This document shows, one piece after another, positions 38,016 to 46,499 of a DNA stretch of 64,000 nucleotides. The notes under the pieces were generated by a model. The model saw only the letters and a program-made list of their open reading frames with translations, had not been told where the DNA came from and did no database searches. The stretch lies in the NCBI GenBank assembly GCA_965237505.1, contig CBDEFR010000009.1:806001-870000 (forward strand), read 5' to 3'. Each line of letters opens with the position of its first letter. The stretch's first letter is position 1. The position numbers and the translations under genes are program-made. This DNA is from NVTR01 sp965237505 (GTDB lineage Bacteria > Pseudomonadota > Alphaproteobacteria > Rhodobacterales > Rhodobacteraceae).

Positions 38016-39191
38016 TTAGAGCTTGCCTAGCAACGCCAGCGTCGGCCAGGCGTCGGCGGGCAGGCCGAGGCGGATTTGTTCTTGTTGCACGGCGGCACGG
38101 GTCTTGGCACCGAGAATGCCGTCGATCTTGCCCACGTCATGGCCACGACTTTGCAGCCTGGTCTGCAAGTCTTTCATCTGAGCATCTGTCAGCGCCGGGT
38201 CGGGGGTGCCTGCGTCAAAGGTTTGCGCACCCTCGAGCCGGGTTGCGAAATAGGCCGCCGAGGTCACGTAAACGAAGCTTTTGTTCCATTCAAAATAGGT
38301 CGAGAAATTCGGATATGCGAGAAATGCCGGCCCCTGGCGCCCCATCGGCAGCAGGATCGACGCCTGCATGTTGGGCGGACCAAGCGAACCCGCGCGGGGC
38401 TTGACGCCAAGGCGCACCCACTGGCTGACGGTCTTGGTGGTGGTCAGGCCGGTTTTAGCCCAGTCCAGACCGGGCGGCACGGTGACCTCTTGCAACCAGG
38501 GGTCGTTGGGCCGCCAGCCGAGGGCCCGCAGCATTTTGGCGCCGGTGAATAGCGCGTCGGCGCGCGAGGTTTTCAGGCTGACGCGGCCGTCGCCGTCGCC
38601 ATCGACGCCATTGGTCAGAATGTCCTGGGGCAGCATCTGGACCATGCCGATTTCTCCTGCCCAGGCGCCTTCGGTGTTGGCCGGATCGAAATCGCCCCGT
38701 TCAAACAGTTCCAGCGCGGCAAAGACCTGCGGCGCGAAGAGCTCGGGCCGGCGGCAGTCGTGGGACAGGGTGAGCAGCGAGTTCAGCGTGTTGAAATCGC
38801 CCTGCACCTGGCCAAAATCGGTTTCCAGCGCCCAGAACGCCAAAAGCACGCCGCGCGAGACGCCGTATTCGCGTTCTATGCGGTCAAATACGCTGTCGAG
38901 TTCGCGGGAATACTGGCGGCCATAGTCCATGCGGTACTGGCTGATCACCCGGCCGGAAAATTCCTGAAAATCCATCCGGAAAATGCCCTGCGCGCGGTCG
39001 GCCCTGATGGTTCGCGGATCATGCTGGGCGCTGGCGAAAAAGCGGTTGACGGTGGATTTTTCGTGGCCGCGTTCAATCGCTTCGGTTTTCATTTTGGCAA
39101 CGAATGTGGCAAATGATCCGCCGCAGGGCACGTTTGACAGGGCTGGTGTTGCCGCCAGCGCGGCGGCGGCAATGGTAAGTGCGAAACGCAT
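38016..39191 (-). CDS. lytic murein transglycosylase (MltB-like) with peptidoglycan-binding domain
   Basis: 391 residues: signal peptide (MRFALTIAAAALAATPALSN), an SLT_2-type catalytic domain and a C-terminal PG_binding_1 domain (MKDLQTRLQSRGHDVGKIDGILGAKTRAAVQQEQIRLGLPADAWP). The catalytic Glu is in AFWALETDFGQVQGDFNTLNSLLTL, and GEIGMVQMLPQDIL is the substrate-binding segment. It cuts the MurNAc-GlcNAc bond in the periplasm with 1,6-anhydro product. The frame stays open upstream into the neighbouring IS5 copy, but the ATG at 39191 fits the signal peptide. ISNCY-type copy 2 lies 28 bp past the stop and IS5 copy 5 lies 47 bp before the start, so IS elements bracket the gene. Confidence 0.92.
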   Translation of the reverse strand: MRFALTIAAAALAATPALSNVPCGGSFATFVAKMKTEAIERGHEKSTVNRFFASAQHDPRTIRADRAQGIFRMDFQEFSGRVISQYRMDYGRQYSRELDSVFDRIEREYGVSRGVLLAFWALETDFGQVQGDFNTLNSLLTLSHDCRRPELFAPQVFAALELFERGDFDPANTEGAWAGEIGMVQMLPQDILTNGVDGDGDGRVSLKTSRADALFTGAKMLRALGWRPNDPWLQEVTVPPGLDWAKTGLTTTKTVSQWVRLGVKPRAGSLGPPNMQASILLPMGRQGPAFLAYPNFSTYFEWNKSFVYVTSAAYFATRLEGAQTFDAGTPDPALTDAQMKDLQTRLQSRGHDVGKIDGILGAKTRAAVQQEQIRLGLPADAWPTLALLGKL

Positions 39192-39238
39192 GGAACCTCG
39201 CTGATTATGGCGGGCAAGGTAGCAGGGATTGCACCTTA

Positions 39239-40170
39239 GTGTCTGATTCAAAACTCTACGCATGATTACAATGCCTTGCAATTTTACGCGTGAGGGTTTT
39301 GATATGTGCAACGAGTATCCATGCCTGTGAACTTGCGATGGATTTTTCCCAATCTTTGGCCAATCGCCGGCAGCGGTTGAGCCATGCAAAGGTGCGCTCG
39401 ACGACCCATCTTCTGGGAATGACTTCGAAGCCTTCCGCAGTGTCGAAGCGCTTGACGATCTGGATTGTCCAGTCACCGATGCCTTCAAGAGCGTCGCGCA
39501 GCTTTGGTCCGGCATAACCGCCATCCGCAAAGATATGGCGCAAGTTTGGATGGGAATACCGGATGGATTTCAACACTTCCGGTGCGCCATCACGGTCTTG
39601 AATACCGGCGTTATGCACGACCAACCCAACCATAAACCCGAGCGTGTCGGTGACAATGTGGCGCTTGCGGCCCTTGGTTTTCTTGCCCGCGTCATAGCCC
39701 GAAATGCCACCGCTTTCCGTTGTTTTTATGGTCTGGCTATCAATCACACCAGCGGTGGGGCCGGGCTTCTTGCCATGAAACTCGCGCGCCGTCGCCACCA
39801 GAAAATGGCTGATCACTTCAAAGATGCCATCGTTGCGCCAGCCATAGAAATAGTAGCGCACGGTGGACACTGGCGGGAAATCATTGGGCAGCATACGCCA
39901 CGCACACCCGGCGCTGGCGATGTACAAAATGGCATCCAGAACATCGCGCATCGCCGTGCTGCGCGGACGACCAGTTGTTTTAGGCGGCGGCAGGAATGGC
40001 GCGATCAAACCCCATTCCTGATCAGTTAAATCGCTTGCATAGCGTCCCGAATGCCGTTCATATCGGGCGCGAGTGGTTTCCGTCCAGGCCATTGTGATCT
40101 CCCTCGAATCTTATCAATCCGATTGAATCACAACTCGCTGAAATCACTCAATTAGTTTTGGATCAGACAC
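39239..40170 (-). mobile_element. IS5-family element, copy 5
   Basis: 932 bp with ends GTGTCTGATTC and GGATCAGACAC. The duplication TTA is perfect (39236-39238, 40171-40173). On the minus strand the right-hand TTA is the TAA stop of cobD, so the element is inserted exactly at the stop codon. Confidence 0.95.
39256..40092 (-). CDS. IS5-family transposase, copy 5
   Basis: 278 residues, intact, same domains as copies 1-3, with the catalytic segments GVIDSQTIKT, FADGGYAG and VVERTFAWLNR. Minor differences (HNAGIQ for HSAGIQ, AHIKTLT for AHIRTLT, ending CNHA) place it closer to copy 4 than to copies 1-3. Confidence 0.95.
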   Translation of the reverse strand: MAWTETTRARYERHSGRYASDLTDQEWGLIAPFLPPPKTTGRPRSTAMRDVLDAILYIASAGCAWRMLPNDFPPVSTVRYYFYGWRNDGIFEVISHFLVATAREFHGKKPGPTAGVIDSQTIKTTESGGISGYDAGKKTKGRKRHIVTDTLGFMVGLVVHNAGIQDRDGAPEVLKSIRYSHPNLRHIFADGGYAGPKLRDALEGIGDWTIQIVKRFDTAEGFEVIPRRWVVERTFAWLNRCRRLAKDWEKSIASSQAWILVAHIKTLTRKIARHCNHA

Positions 40171-41085
40171 TTAGACAAGCGCCAGCAGGATCACGATGGC
40201 GAGCGCCAGCGCCCAGGTGCGCCAAAGCGCCGATGCGGCGGCGTCGATGTCTGCTGGACCGAGGTCCTGGCGGCCTTCGGGGTGGACCTGCGGGAAGTCC
40301 TGAAGCTGGCCTGCGTAGGCGCGCGGTCCGGCAAGCGAGACGCTCAGGCAGACCGCAATTGCGGCCTCTGGCCAGCCGGCGTTTGGTGAGCGGTGCAGCG
40401 GCGCGTCGCGGCGGATAATTTGCCAGGCGTCGGGGCGCAGATGGGCGGCAGCGATCAGAAAGGCGGTGAGGCGGGCCGGGATCAGGTTCAGCAGATCGTC
40501 AAGGCGCGCGGTGGCAAGGCCAAAGTCGGCGTGGCGGTTGGTTTTGTAGCCGATCATGCTGTCGGCGGTGTTGACGACTTTATACACCAGCAGCCCCGGC
40601 AGACCGAGCAACAGGAACCAGAAGGCCGGTGCGATGACCCCGTCTGACAGGTTTTCAGCAGCGCTTTCGATGGCGGCGCGCACGATGGCGGGCCGGTCCA
40701 GATCAGCCGTGTCGCGCCCCACAATACGGGCGACGGCGCTGCGCCCCTGTGCCAGTGAGGCGCGCAGGGCCGAGGCTACATCGCGCACGTGATCGACCAG
40801 GCTGCGGTGCGACAGAACGGCGGCGGCGAGCAGAATTTCAACGACCGCGGCACCGGGGAGGGCGGAAATTATTCGCCCGGCAAACCACCCGGAGACGGCA
40901 AGGAGCAAGACAGCGAACATGCCCTTGAGGCGGCGGTGATTGCCGCTGTTGAGCTGTCGGTCTAGCCAGTCCACGGTGCGGCCCATGACAACGGTCGGGT
41001 GCGGGACGCGCGACCACAGCCATTTCGGCTCGCCAAGCACCGCGTCCAGAGCCAGTGCGATGGCAAGCACAACGGCGTTGGTCAT
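40171..41085 (-). CDS. cobD: adenosylcobinamide-phosphate synthase CobD/CbiB
   Basis: 304 residues, hydrophobic, with about five membrane segments. Family marks are DAVLGEPKWLWSRVPHPTVVMGR near the N-terminus, ESAAENLSDGVIAPAFWFLLLGLPGLLVYKVVNTADSMIGYK and FGLATARLDDLLNLIPARLTA. It attaches the aminopropanol (phosphate) arm to the corrin ring. The ATG overlaps the cobC stop by 4 nt. The TAA stop is the target duplication of IS5 copy 5, and the protein end (LAIVILLALV) looks complete, so the insertion is probably harmless. Confidence 0.95.
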   Translation of the reverse strand: MTNAVVLAIALALDAVLGEPKWLWSRVPHPTVVMGRTVDWLDRQLNSGNHRRLKGMFAVLLLAVSGWFAGRIISALPGAAVVEILLAAAVLSHRSLVDHVRDVASALRASLAQGRSAVARIVGRDTADLDRPAIVRAAIESAAENLSDGVIAPAFWFLLLGLPGLLVYKVVNTADSMIGYKTNRHADFGLATARLDDLLNLIPARLTAFLIAAAHLRPDAWQIIRRDAPLHRSPNAGWPEAAIAVCLSVSLAGPRAYAGQLQDFPQVHPEGRQDLGPADIDAAASALWRTWALALAIVILLALV

Positions 41086-42023
41086 AGCGCGGCTTCCAGA
41101 CGGTCCCATTGATCGGGTGCGGGCAGGCCGAGGCGCAGCCAGTGGCTGGAATAGGGAAAAATGCGGCTCCAGATGCGGGCGCGGGCCAGACTGTTCTGCC
41201 AAGTGCTGGCGCTGTCAACAGTGTACAGGCGAAAGAGCGTGGTTCCGCCGACCACGCGCGCGCCGTTTCGGATCATCAGCGCGTCCATGCGGTTGGCATC
41301 GGTATTCAGGCGCGCGCGCGCAGCGTCGGCCCATTTTGTGTCTTGAAGCGCGGCCGTTCCCAGGGCCAGAGCGGGCCCGGAAACTGGCCAAGGGCCGAGC
41401 GAGTCGGCCAAACTGGCGATCAGGGCAGGATCGCCGATCGCAAAGCCAAGCCGCACGCCGGCGAGGCCCCAGAACTTGCCGAAACTTTTCAGGATCAGGG
41501 TGCCGGGTCGGGCTGAAAGGTTAATGTGCGAGCCACTTGACGCCACGTCAGCAAAACTTTCGTCGATGACTGTTAACCGTGCTGAAAGCTCGGCGGCAGA
41601 CCAAAGCCGGCCATTCGGGTTGTTGGGATGGACAACCACGATAGCCTCGCGGCTTTGCTCGGTGATGTGCCAGCCATGCGCGGCAAACGCCGCTGCGTGT
41701 TCGTTGTAGGTCGGGCCGGGGATCGCCACCGTTGCGGCGGGCATCAGCGCGGGTATGCGAGCAATAAGGGCCGACGCGCCGGGCGCTGCCAGAACCGCCG
41801 CGCCGTCCGGTATTTGCCAGAACGCGCGTGCGGCTTTCTCAAGCGCATTCGTGGCCAATGTATCGGGCAGTGCGGTCCAGGTGGCGGGCGGAAGATCGGG
41901 TAACGGATACGGCACCGGATTGATGCCGGTCGACAGGTCAATCCAGGCCGCGCGCGGGCCACCAAACCGGGCCACGGCGGCATCCAGACCACCGCCATGA
42001 TCCCTGGTTTTACTGGCGTTCAC
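41082..42023 (-). CDS. cobC: threonine-phosphate decarboxylase CobC
   Basis: 313 residues, a class I/II PLP fold. It starts at a GTG overlapping the upstream gene (GTGA); the longer upstream frame is rejected. Motifs: HGGGLDAAVARFGGPRAAWIDLSTGINPVPYP at the start, VVHPNNPNGRLW (Asn for PLP), VIDESFAD (Asp for the pyridine nitrogen), and LILKSFGKFWGLAGVRLGF with the Schiff-base Lys. It makes (R)-1-amino-2-propanol phosphate from threonine phosphate for the step done by CobD, encoded next. About 20-50 residues shorter than some homologues but with all key segments. Confidence 0.93.
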   Translation of the reverse strand: MNASKTRDHGGGLDAAVARFGGPRAAWIDLSTGINPVPYPLPDLPPATWTALPDTLATNALEKAARAFWQIPDGAAVLAAPGASALIARIPALMPAATVAIPGPTYNEHAAAFAAHGWHITEQSREAIVVVHPNNPNGRLWSAAELSARLTVIDESFADVASSGSHINLSARPGTLILKSFGKFWGLAGVRLGFAIGDPALIASLADSLGPWPVSGPALALGTAALQDTKWADAARARLNTDANRMDALMIRNGARVVGGTTLFRLYTVDSASTWQNSLARARIWSRIFPYSSHWLRLGLPAPDQWDRLEAAL

Positions 42024-42391
42024 TGATCTTCCGGCAAGGGTTGATGGCGCGTCACGAAGTGCCCCTTGATGGCTTGCGGCCACTGGCGATAGGGCACCTG
42101 GCCGGTGGCGCTTTCGGCGTGACGCTCGGCATACGAAACGATGGCCTGGGCGGCTTTGGCATCGGGGCGGAAATGACCCAGAGTATAGGCGAGTTTGCCG
42201 GGAGCCTGAATCGCCACGTTGCAGCCGTGGGTGCAGCCCATCAGGCAGGACACCCGGCGGGTCTTGACACATGTGCCGTCCGCCTGCTGTTCGACCAGCG
42301 CGGCGAGCCGTTCGCCGTCGCTCAGGGCCATATCGCCCTGCTCCCAGCCGTCGCGCTTGCAGGTGTCGCAGATCGTTATCCAGGTTGTCAT
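42020..42391 (-). CDS. DUF1636 Cys-rich metal-binding-type protein
   Basis: 123 residues: MTTWITICDTCKRDGWEQG at the start, then CVKTRRVSCLMGCTHGCNVAIQAPGK. The cysteines C9, C12 and the CLMGCTHGC cluster form a (2Fe-2S)-ferredoxin-like or metal site, as in the DUF1636 family often found with cobalamin genes. It is the first gene of DUF1636-cobC-cobD and overlaps cobC by 4 nt. GAGGCAGCC precedes the ATG. A role in electron supply or cobalt handling is plausible from context only. Confidence 0.85.
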   Translation of the reverse strand: MTTWITICDTCKRDGWEQGDMALSDGERLAALVEQQADGTCVKTRRVSCLMGCTHGCNVAIQAPGKLAYTLGHFRPDAKAAQAIVSYAERHAESATGQVPYRQWPQAIKGHFVTRHQPLPEDQ

Positions 42392-42502
42392 GGCTGCCTC
42401 ATATCCGGTGCCGACGCTGCTTTGAACGGATTTTTTCAGGCGCTGCAATGCCATCCGGACTTTAACCTAATTCGATCCAGGTTAACTGGCTGTTAACTAA
42501 TA

Positions 42503-43657
42503 CCAACGGCCCCCAGATTTGACTCAAGGGGATTCCCACGAGCGGCGTGATCTGATTCAGTGGCATCAAGGCAAGGGAGGCTTTGATGGCAGTAAAGATT
42601 ACGCGAAAAGACAAGTCCGCAGGCGAGCTTCGCCAGGAAGCGGCGCGGTGCCGGGATGGGAAAGCGGCGCGACGGATGTTGGCGATTGCCCTGGTTCTGG
42701 ATGGGGTTGACCGCAAGACGGCGGCAGAAAACTGCGGCATGGATCGGCAGACGTTGCGGGATTGGGCCCACCGTTACAATGCGGAGGGCGTGTCGGGCCT
42801 GTTCAACCGTCGCCCGCCGGATCCACCCTGTCTGCTGAGCGCGGCACAGAAGGAGGAGTTGGCGGAAATGGTTCGGGCGGGTCCCGACCCCGAAACCGAT
42901 GGGGTTGTGCGCTGGCGGCGCATTGATCTGAAACGCAAGATCGAAGAGCGCTTCGGCGTCACCATGCATGAGCGAACTGGTGGCAAACAATTGGCAAGCC
43001 TGGGCTTTCGGCGTCTGTCGGTGCGCCCGCAGCATCCGAAATCCGACCCGGATGCACAGGAGGCTTTTAAAAAAACTTCGCCGCAGAGGTAGAAGCAGCC
43101 TTGCCGGAAACAGCCCGCAGCAAGCCCCTGGAGATATGGTTTCAGGATGAAGCGCGGGTTGGCCAGCAGGGCACGCTCACCCGTATCTGGGCCGAGCGTG
43201 GAACACGCCCCCGTGCCCCGCGCGACACCCGCTATATCTGGAGCTACATTTTCTGCGCCGTCTGCCCGGAACGGGCTGAAGCGGCCGCTCTGATCATGCC
43301 ACATGCCGACACACAGGCCATGAGCGCGCATCTCGCCGAGATCGCTAAAACCGTCGCATCGGGCGCACATGCCCTTCTCATTCTGGATGGCGCTGGCTGG
43401 CACGGTTCGGCAGAGCTGGAGGTACCCGACAACATCACCCTGCTCAAACTCCCGCCCTATTCCCCTGAACTCAACCCGATGGAAAATGTGTGGGCTTATC
43501 TGCGTGCCAACAAGCTCGCCATATCCGTCTTCGACAATTATGAGCAGATCGTCGACAGGTGTTGCGAAGCATGGAACTTCTTTGCAAACGACAAAACCGC
43601 AATCACGTCAATCACTACCAGACAATGGGCCAAAACGGTCAACGACTAGGCCGTTGG
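42503..43657 (+). mobile_element. IS630-family element B
   Basis: 1155 bp, ends CCAACGGCCC and inverted GGCCGTTGG, flanked by TA (42501-42502, 43658-43659). It is related to element A but clearly diverged. It sits 111 bp upstream of the DUF1636-cobC-cobD operon. Confidence 0.92.
42586..43649 (+). CDS. IS630-family transposase B (two frames joined by -1 frameshift)
   Basis: Frame 1 (42586-43092) gives MAVKITRKDKSAGELRQEA and a helix-turn-helix (RDWAHRYNAEGVSGLFNR). Frame 2 carries WFQDEARVGQQGT, LILDGAGWHGS and LNPMENVWAYLRANK. They join at TTTTAAAAAAAC (A7 at 43069-43075), the same slip site as in element A. A start at the preceding TTG is possible, but the ATG at 42586 is better. Confidence 0.88.
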
Positions 43658-43698
43658 TATAATTGGTAGGAAATTCAATTTGGGGACAGGCGATACGG

Positions 43699-44652
43699 CT
43701 AGCTGTGGAGTCTCATGAGGTTGTTCACGTCGAAGCCTGATCGGCTGATTGGTGTTTTCCTTTTTATGCCGGCATGAGGCCGGTGCCAATTGTAATGATG
43801 CAGCCAGTACGGCAGCTCGGCTTTTCTTTGCTCTGATGTCTGATAGGCGCGGGCGTAGGCCCATTCACGCAGGGAAGACTGAATGAATCGTTCCGCTTTG
43901 CCGTTTGTTTTGGGTGTGTAAGGTCTGGTGCGGATATGGCGCAGACCAAGCGCTTTACAGGCGGCTCTGAATGCGTGGGATTTATAGCAACTGCCATTGT
44001 CTGTCATCACCCTTTCGATCCCGATCTCCAGCTTGCGATACCAGGCAACAGCCTCGTTCAGGAAGGCCACCGCGTCTTCCTTGCGTTCCGAGGCCAGCAC
44101 CTGGCTGAACCCGAGCCGCGAATGATCGTCTATACAGACGTGCACGAACTCCCAGCCGATGCCGCGGGTGTTGCTCTGACCGGTGCGGTCGCCGGTGATG
44201 CGATGACCCGTGCGGGTGAACTTGCCCAGCTTCTTGATGTCGATGTGGATTAGGTCGCCGGGGCGGTCGCGTTCGTATCTTACGACCGGCTCGGAGGGTT
44301 CCAGATCGCGCCAGCGGTTCAGGCCGTGGCGGGCCAGAATACGCCCAACCGTGGCGCGCGACACGCCGGTTTCCTCTGCGATTCGCTCCATAATGCGCCG
44401 TTCCCTGCGCAATTGAACAACCCGTGCCTCAACGCTTGCGGGTGTCCGGCCCGGGGTCTGTGACGGGCGGGATGACCTGTCTTGCAACCCTTCCGACCCA
44501 TAATCGCGATATCTTCCGCGCCATTTGTAAACGGTGCGAAGGCTGATCCCCATCGCGCAGGCAACATCGGCAGGGCGTTCGCCTCGTTCAAGGCGGCGAA
44601 CCAAAATCTCTCGACCTTTTGGCGCAAGACGGGCATTCTTATGGCTGTTCAT
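43699..44652 (-). CDS. IS481-family transposase
   Basis: 317 residues from ATG 44652, with GAGGGAGAACCGA upstream. N-terminal helix-turn-helix (ADVACAMGISLRTVYKWRGRYRDYG), then the rve DDE domain: LIHIDIKKLGKF, VCIDDHSRLGF, VMTDNGSCYKS and TNGKAERFIQSSLREW. The stop codon TAG is not in the element itself but in its target duplication GCTAGC. Confidence 0.93.
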   Translation of the reverse strand: MNSHKNARLAPKGREILVRRLERGERPADVACAMGISLRTVYKWRGRYRDYGSEGLQDRSSRPSQTPGRTPASVEARVVQLRRERRIMERIAEETGVSRATVGRILARHGLNRWRDLEPSEPVVRYERDRPGDLIHIDIKKLGKFTRTGHRITGDRTGQSNTRGIGWEFVHVCIDDHSRLGFSQVLASERKEDAVAFLNEAVAWYRKLEIGIERVMTDNGSCYKSHAFRAACKALGLRHIRTRPYTPKTNGKAERFIQSSLREWAYARAYQTSEQRKAELPYWLHHYNWHRPHAGIKRKTPISRSGFDVNNLMRLHS

Positions 44653-44736
44653 TCGGTTCTCCCTCAAGAGCTTCTGTTTTTGCAAACTTCAGCTTCTCAG
44701 GTCTGGATCGAATGAACAACCTTGTGAGAACTCACA
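43704..44736 (-). mobile_element. IS481-family element
   Basis: 1033 bp with TG...CA ends: TGTGGAGTCTCATGAGGTTG at the left and inverted TGTGAGTTCTCACAAGGTTG at the right. The 6-bp duplication GCTAGC (43698-43703, 44737-44742) fits the NCTAGN target known for IS481. It is inserted about 19 bp upstream of the receiver-domain gene. Confidence 0.93.
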
Positions 44737-44761
44737 GCTAGCTCTGGGGGCGCAGAGGAAA

Positions 44762-45121
44762 ATGAGAGTCTTGATTGTCGAAGAAAGTCCGCACCTCGGG
44801 CGAATCTGGCGCAGCCATCTGGAGCGGCGGGGCTGTTGCGTGGCGATGGCCATCGGTCAGACCGATGCGATTGAAGCCTTGCGGAACCAGGAAGTGGATA
44901 TCATCGTTCTGGATCTAATCCTCAAAGACGGCAGCGCCTTTGCGATCGCCGATTTTGCCGCCTACAGACGGCCGTTCGCCAAGGTGATCTTTGTCACCAA
45001 TACCAGTTTTTTCTCGGATGGCTCGATCTTTCAGCACATCCCGAACGCCTGTGCGATGATGACCTCGGAAATGCCGGCGGAAGATCTGGGCGCGCTGGTC
45101 GAGCATTACGGGACGCATTAG
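44762..45121 (+). CDS. stand-alone response-regulator receiver protein
   Basis: 119 residues, one receiver domain: MRVLIVEESPHLGRIWRSHLERRG (acidic pocket E8-E9), phosphorylation Asp in IIVLDLILKDG and the switch Thr region VTNTS. The conserved Lys near the end (usually in a KP motif) is replaced by CAMMTSEMPAEDL, so phosphorylation chemistry may be altered. No output domain. The ribosome site GAGG lies 3-6 nt upstream, and the IS481 element begins right before it, so transcription now depends on the IS or on read-through. Confidence 0.85.
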   Translation: MRVLIVEESPHLGRIWRSHLERRGCCVAMAIGQTDAIEALRNQEVDIIVLDLILKDGSAFAIADFAAYRRPFAKVIFVTNTSFFSDGSIFQHIPNACAMMTSEMPAEDLGALVEHYGTH

Positions 45122-45198
45122 GGCGGGATGTCGTCCACAGTGACTTAGCGCACATTTCCTACAGACAGGGATATTTGACCAAAGAGGAATCGTCAGTT

Positions 45199-46173
45199 TC
45201 AGCCTCGTGCGTGCGGCGCGTCCCAGTCAATGATCGGGTTGATCGGCACGATCCGGTGCGGATTGATGCTTTCGTGGCTCCGGTAGTAATGGCTGACGAT
45301 GTGGTTAAAGTTCACCGTTTCGGCAACCCCGGGCCACTGGTAAAGCTCGCGGGCGAAGCCCCAGAGGTTGGGATAGTCGACAATGCGGCGCCGGTTGCAT
45401 TTGAAATGAAAGTGATAGACCAGATCGAAGCGCACAAGCGTGGTGAACAGCCGCCAGTCGGCCTCGGTCACGCGGTCACCCATCAGGTAGCGGTTCTGGC
45501 CCAGGCGATGCTCCAGCCCATCCAGCAAGTCAAACAGAGCGCGAACCGCTTCGTCGTAGGCAGATTGAGTTCTGGCAAAGCCTGACTTGTAGACGCCGTT
45601 GTTCAGGTTGGAATAGATCGGCGCGTTGATCGCCTCGATGCCGTCGCGCATGTCTTGTGGCCAGTAATCACTGGAATTTCCGGTGATGCCGTCAAACGCC
45701 GAGTTGAACATGCGAATGATCTCACTGCTTTCGTTGGAGACGATGGTGTTGCGCTGCTTGTCCCAAAGGACCGGCACTGAAACCCGGCTAGACACATTGG
45801 GACCGGATATTTGGTAGATTTCGTACACGAATTTCAGACCATAAAGGTGATCGCCGGTGGCGCCGTTCTGGTCTTTTTCAAAGGACCATCCTTCATCGCC
45901 CGCGAATGGGTTCACCACCGACACGCTGACATGATCTTCCAGCCCCTTGAGTTTTCGGAATATCAGGGTTCGATGTGCCCAGGGGCAGGCGTGGGACACG
46001 TAAAGGTGGTAGCGTCCGCTTTGTGCCGGAAATCCACCGTCACCGGTTATGCCGGGCTGGCCATCCGGGGTGATCCAGCTGCGAAACTGCACATCCTGGC
46101 GGACGAATTTTCCTGCCCGGCTTAACGCCGACACTTGGTCTGTGGTCCAGATACCGTCAATCAATTTGCCCAT
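45199..46173 (-). CDS. glutathionyl-hydroquinone reductase (Xi-class GST)
   Basis: 324 residues from ATG 46173, with AAGGATCGCC upstream. Family marks: GRYHLYVSHACPWAHRTLIFRKLKGL with the catalytic Cys of CPWA, FVYEIYQIS, SVPVLWDKQRNTIVSNESSEIIRMFN, and the C-terminal GDRVTEADWRLFTTLVRFDLVYHFHFKCN. It reduces glutathionyl-hydroquinones to hydroquinones in the cytoplasm. It is convergent with the receiver-domain gene and divergent from the B12 operon. No obvious link with its neighbours. Confidence 0.95.
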   Translation of the reverse strand: MGKLIDGIWTTDQVSALSRAGKFVRQDVQFRSWITPDGQPGITGDGGFPAQSGRYHLYVSHACPWAHRTLIFRKLKGLEDHVSVSVVNPFAGDEGWSFEKDQNGATGDHLYGLKFVYEIYQISGPNVSSRVSVPVLWDKQRNTIVSNESSEIIRMFNSAFDGITGNSSDYWPQDMRDGIEAINAPIYSNLNNGVYKSGFARTQSAYDEAVRALFDLLDGLEHRLGQNRYLMGDRVTEADWRLFTTLVRFDLVYHFHFKCNRRRIVDYPNLWGFARELYQWPGVAETVNFNHIVSHYYRSHESINPHRIVPINPIIDWDAPHARG

Positions 46174-46224
46174 GTGGCGATCCTTTTCAGAGTGTTCGGA
46201 TAGCAAGTGTGCACAAGAATTGAA

Positions 46225-46375
46225 ATATCCAGATCACGGTGCCGAATTACTTTGTCGGTTTGCCGGCAACAGGCGGCGCGAATCTGATTGCGTGGCCATC
46301 GGGCTGCACATATACCCGGGCCTGACGAAGCCCCGAGGGCCAGAGAGGTTGGCTGCAGATGATTGACCCTGACCG
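46225..46375 (+). promoter_or_regulatory. candidate variant cobalamin riboswitch upstream of cbiX
   Basis: In the leader of the corrin operon the blocks CACGGTGCCGAATT, GCCGGCAACAGGCGG, GGCCATCGGG, TACCCGGGCC, TGACGAAG and CCCGAGGGCCAGAGAGG occur in the order expected for a B12 riboswitch. They are degenerate against the clear example at 20700-20838: the B12 box is GCCATCG rather than GCCACTG. The position, about 125 nt before a cobalamin operon, adds weight. A covariance search would settle it. Confidence 0.4.
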
Positions 46376-46499
46376 GGGATCGGACGCAGCGTCGTCGCAA
46401 GATACGGCTTTTCCTCTCGGTAATTGGGGCCCGGACGAAAGGACGTATGATGAGAATTTCAGTCAGGTTTGGGGCTGCTGCGACCGACAGCTTGCAGCG

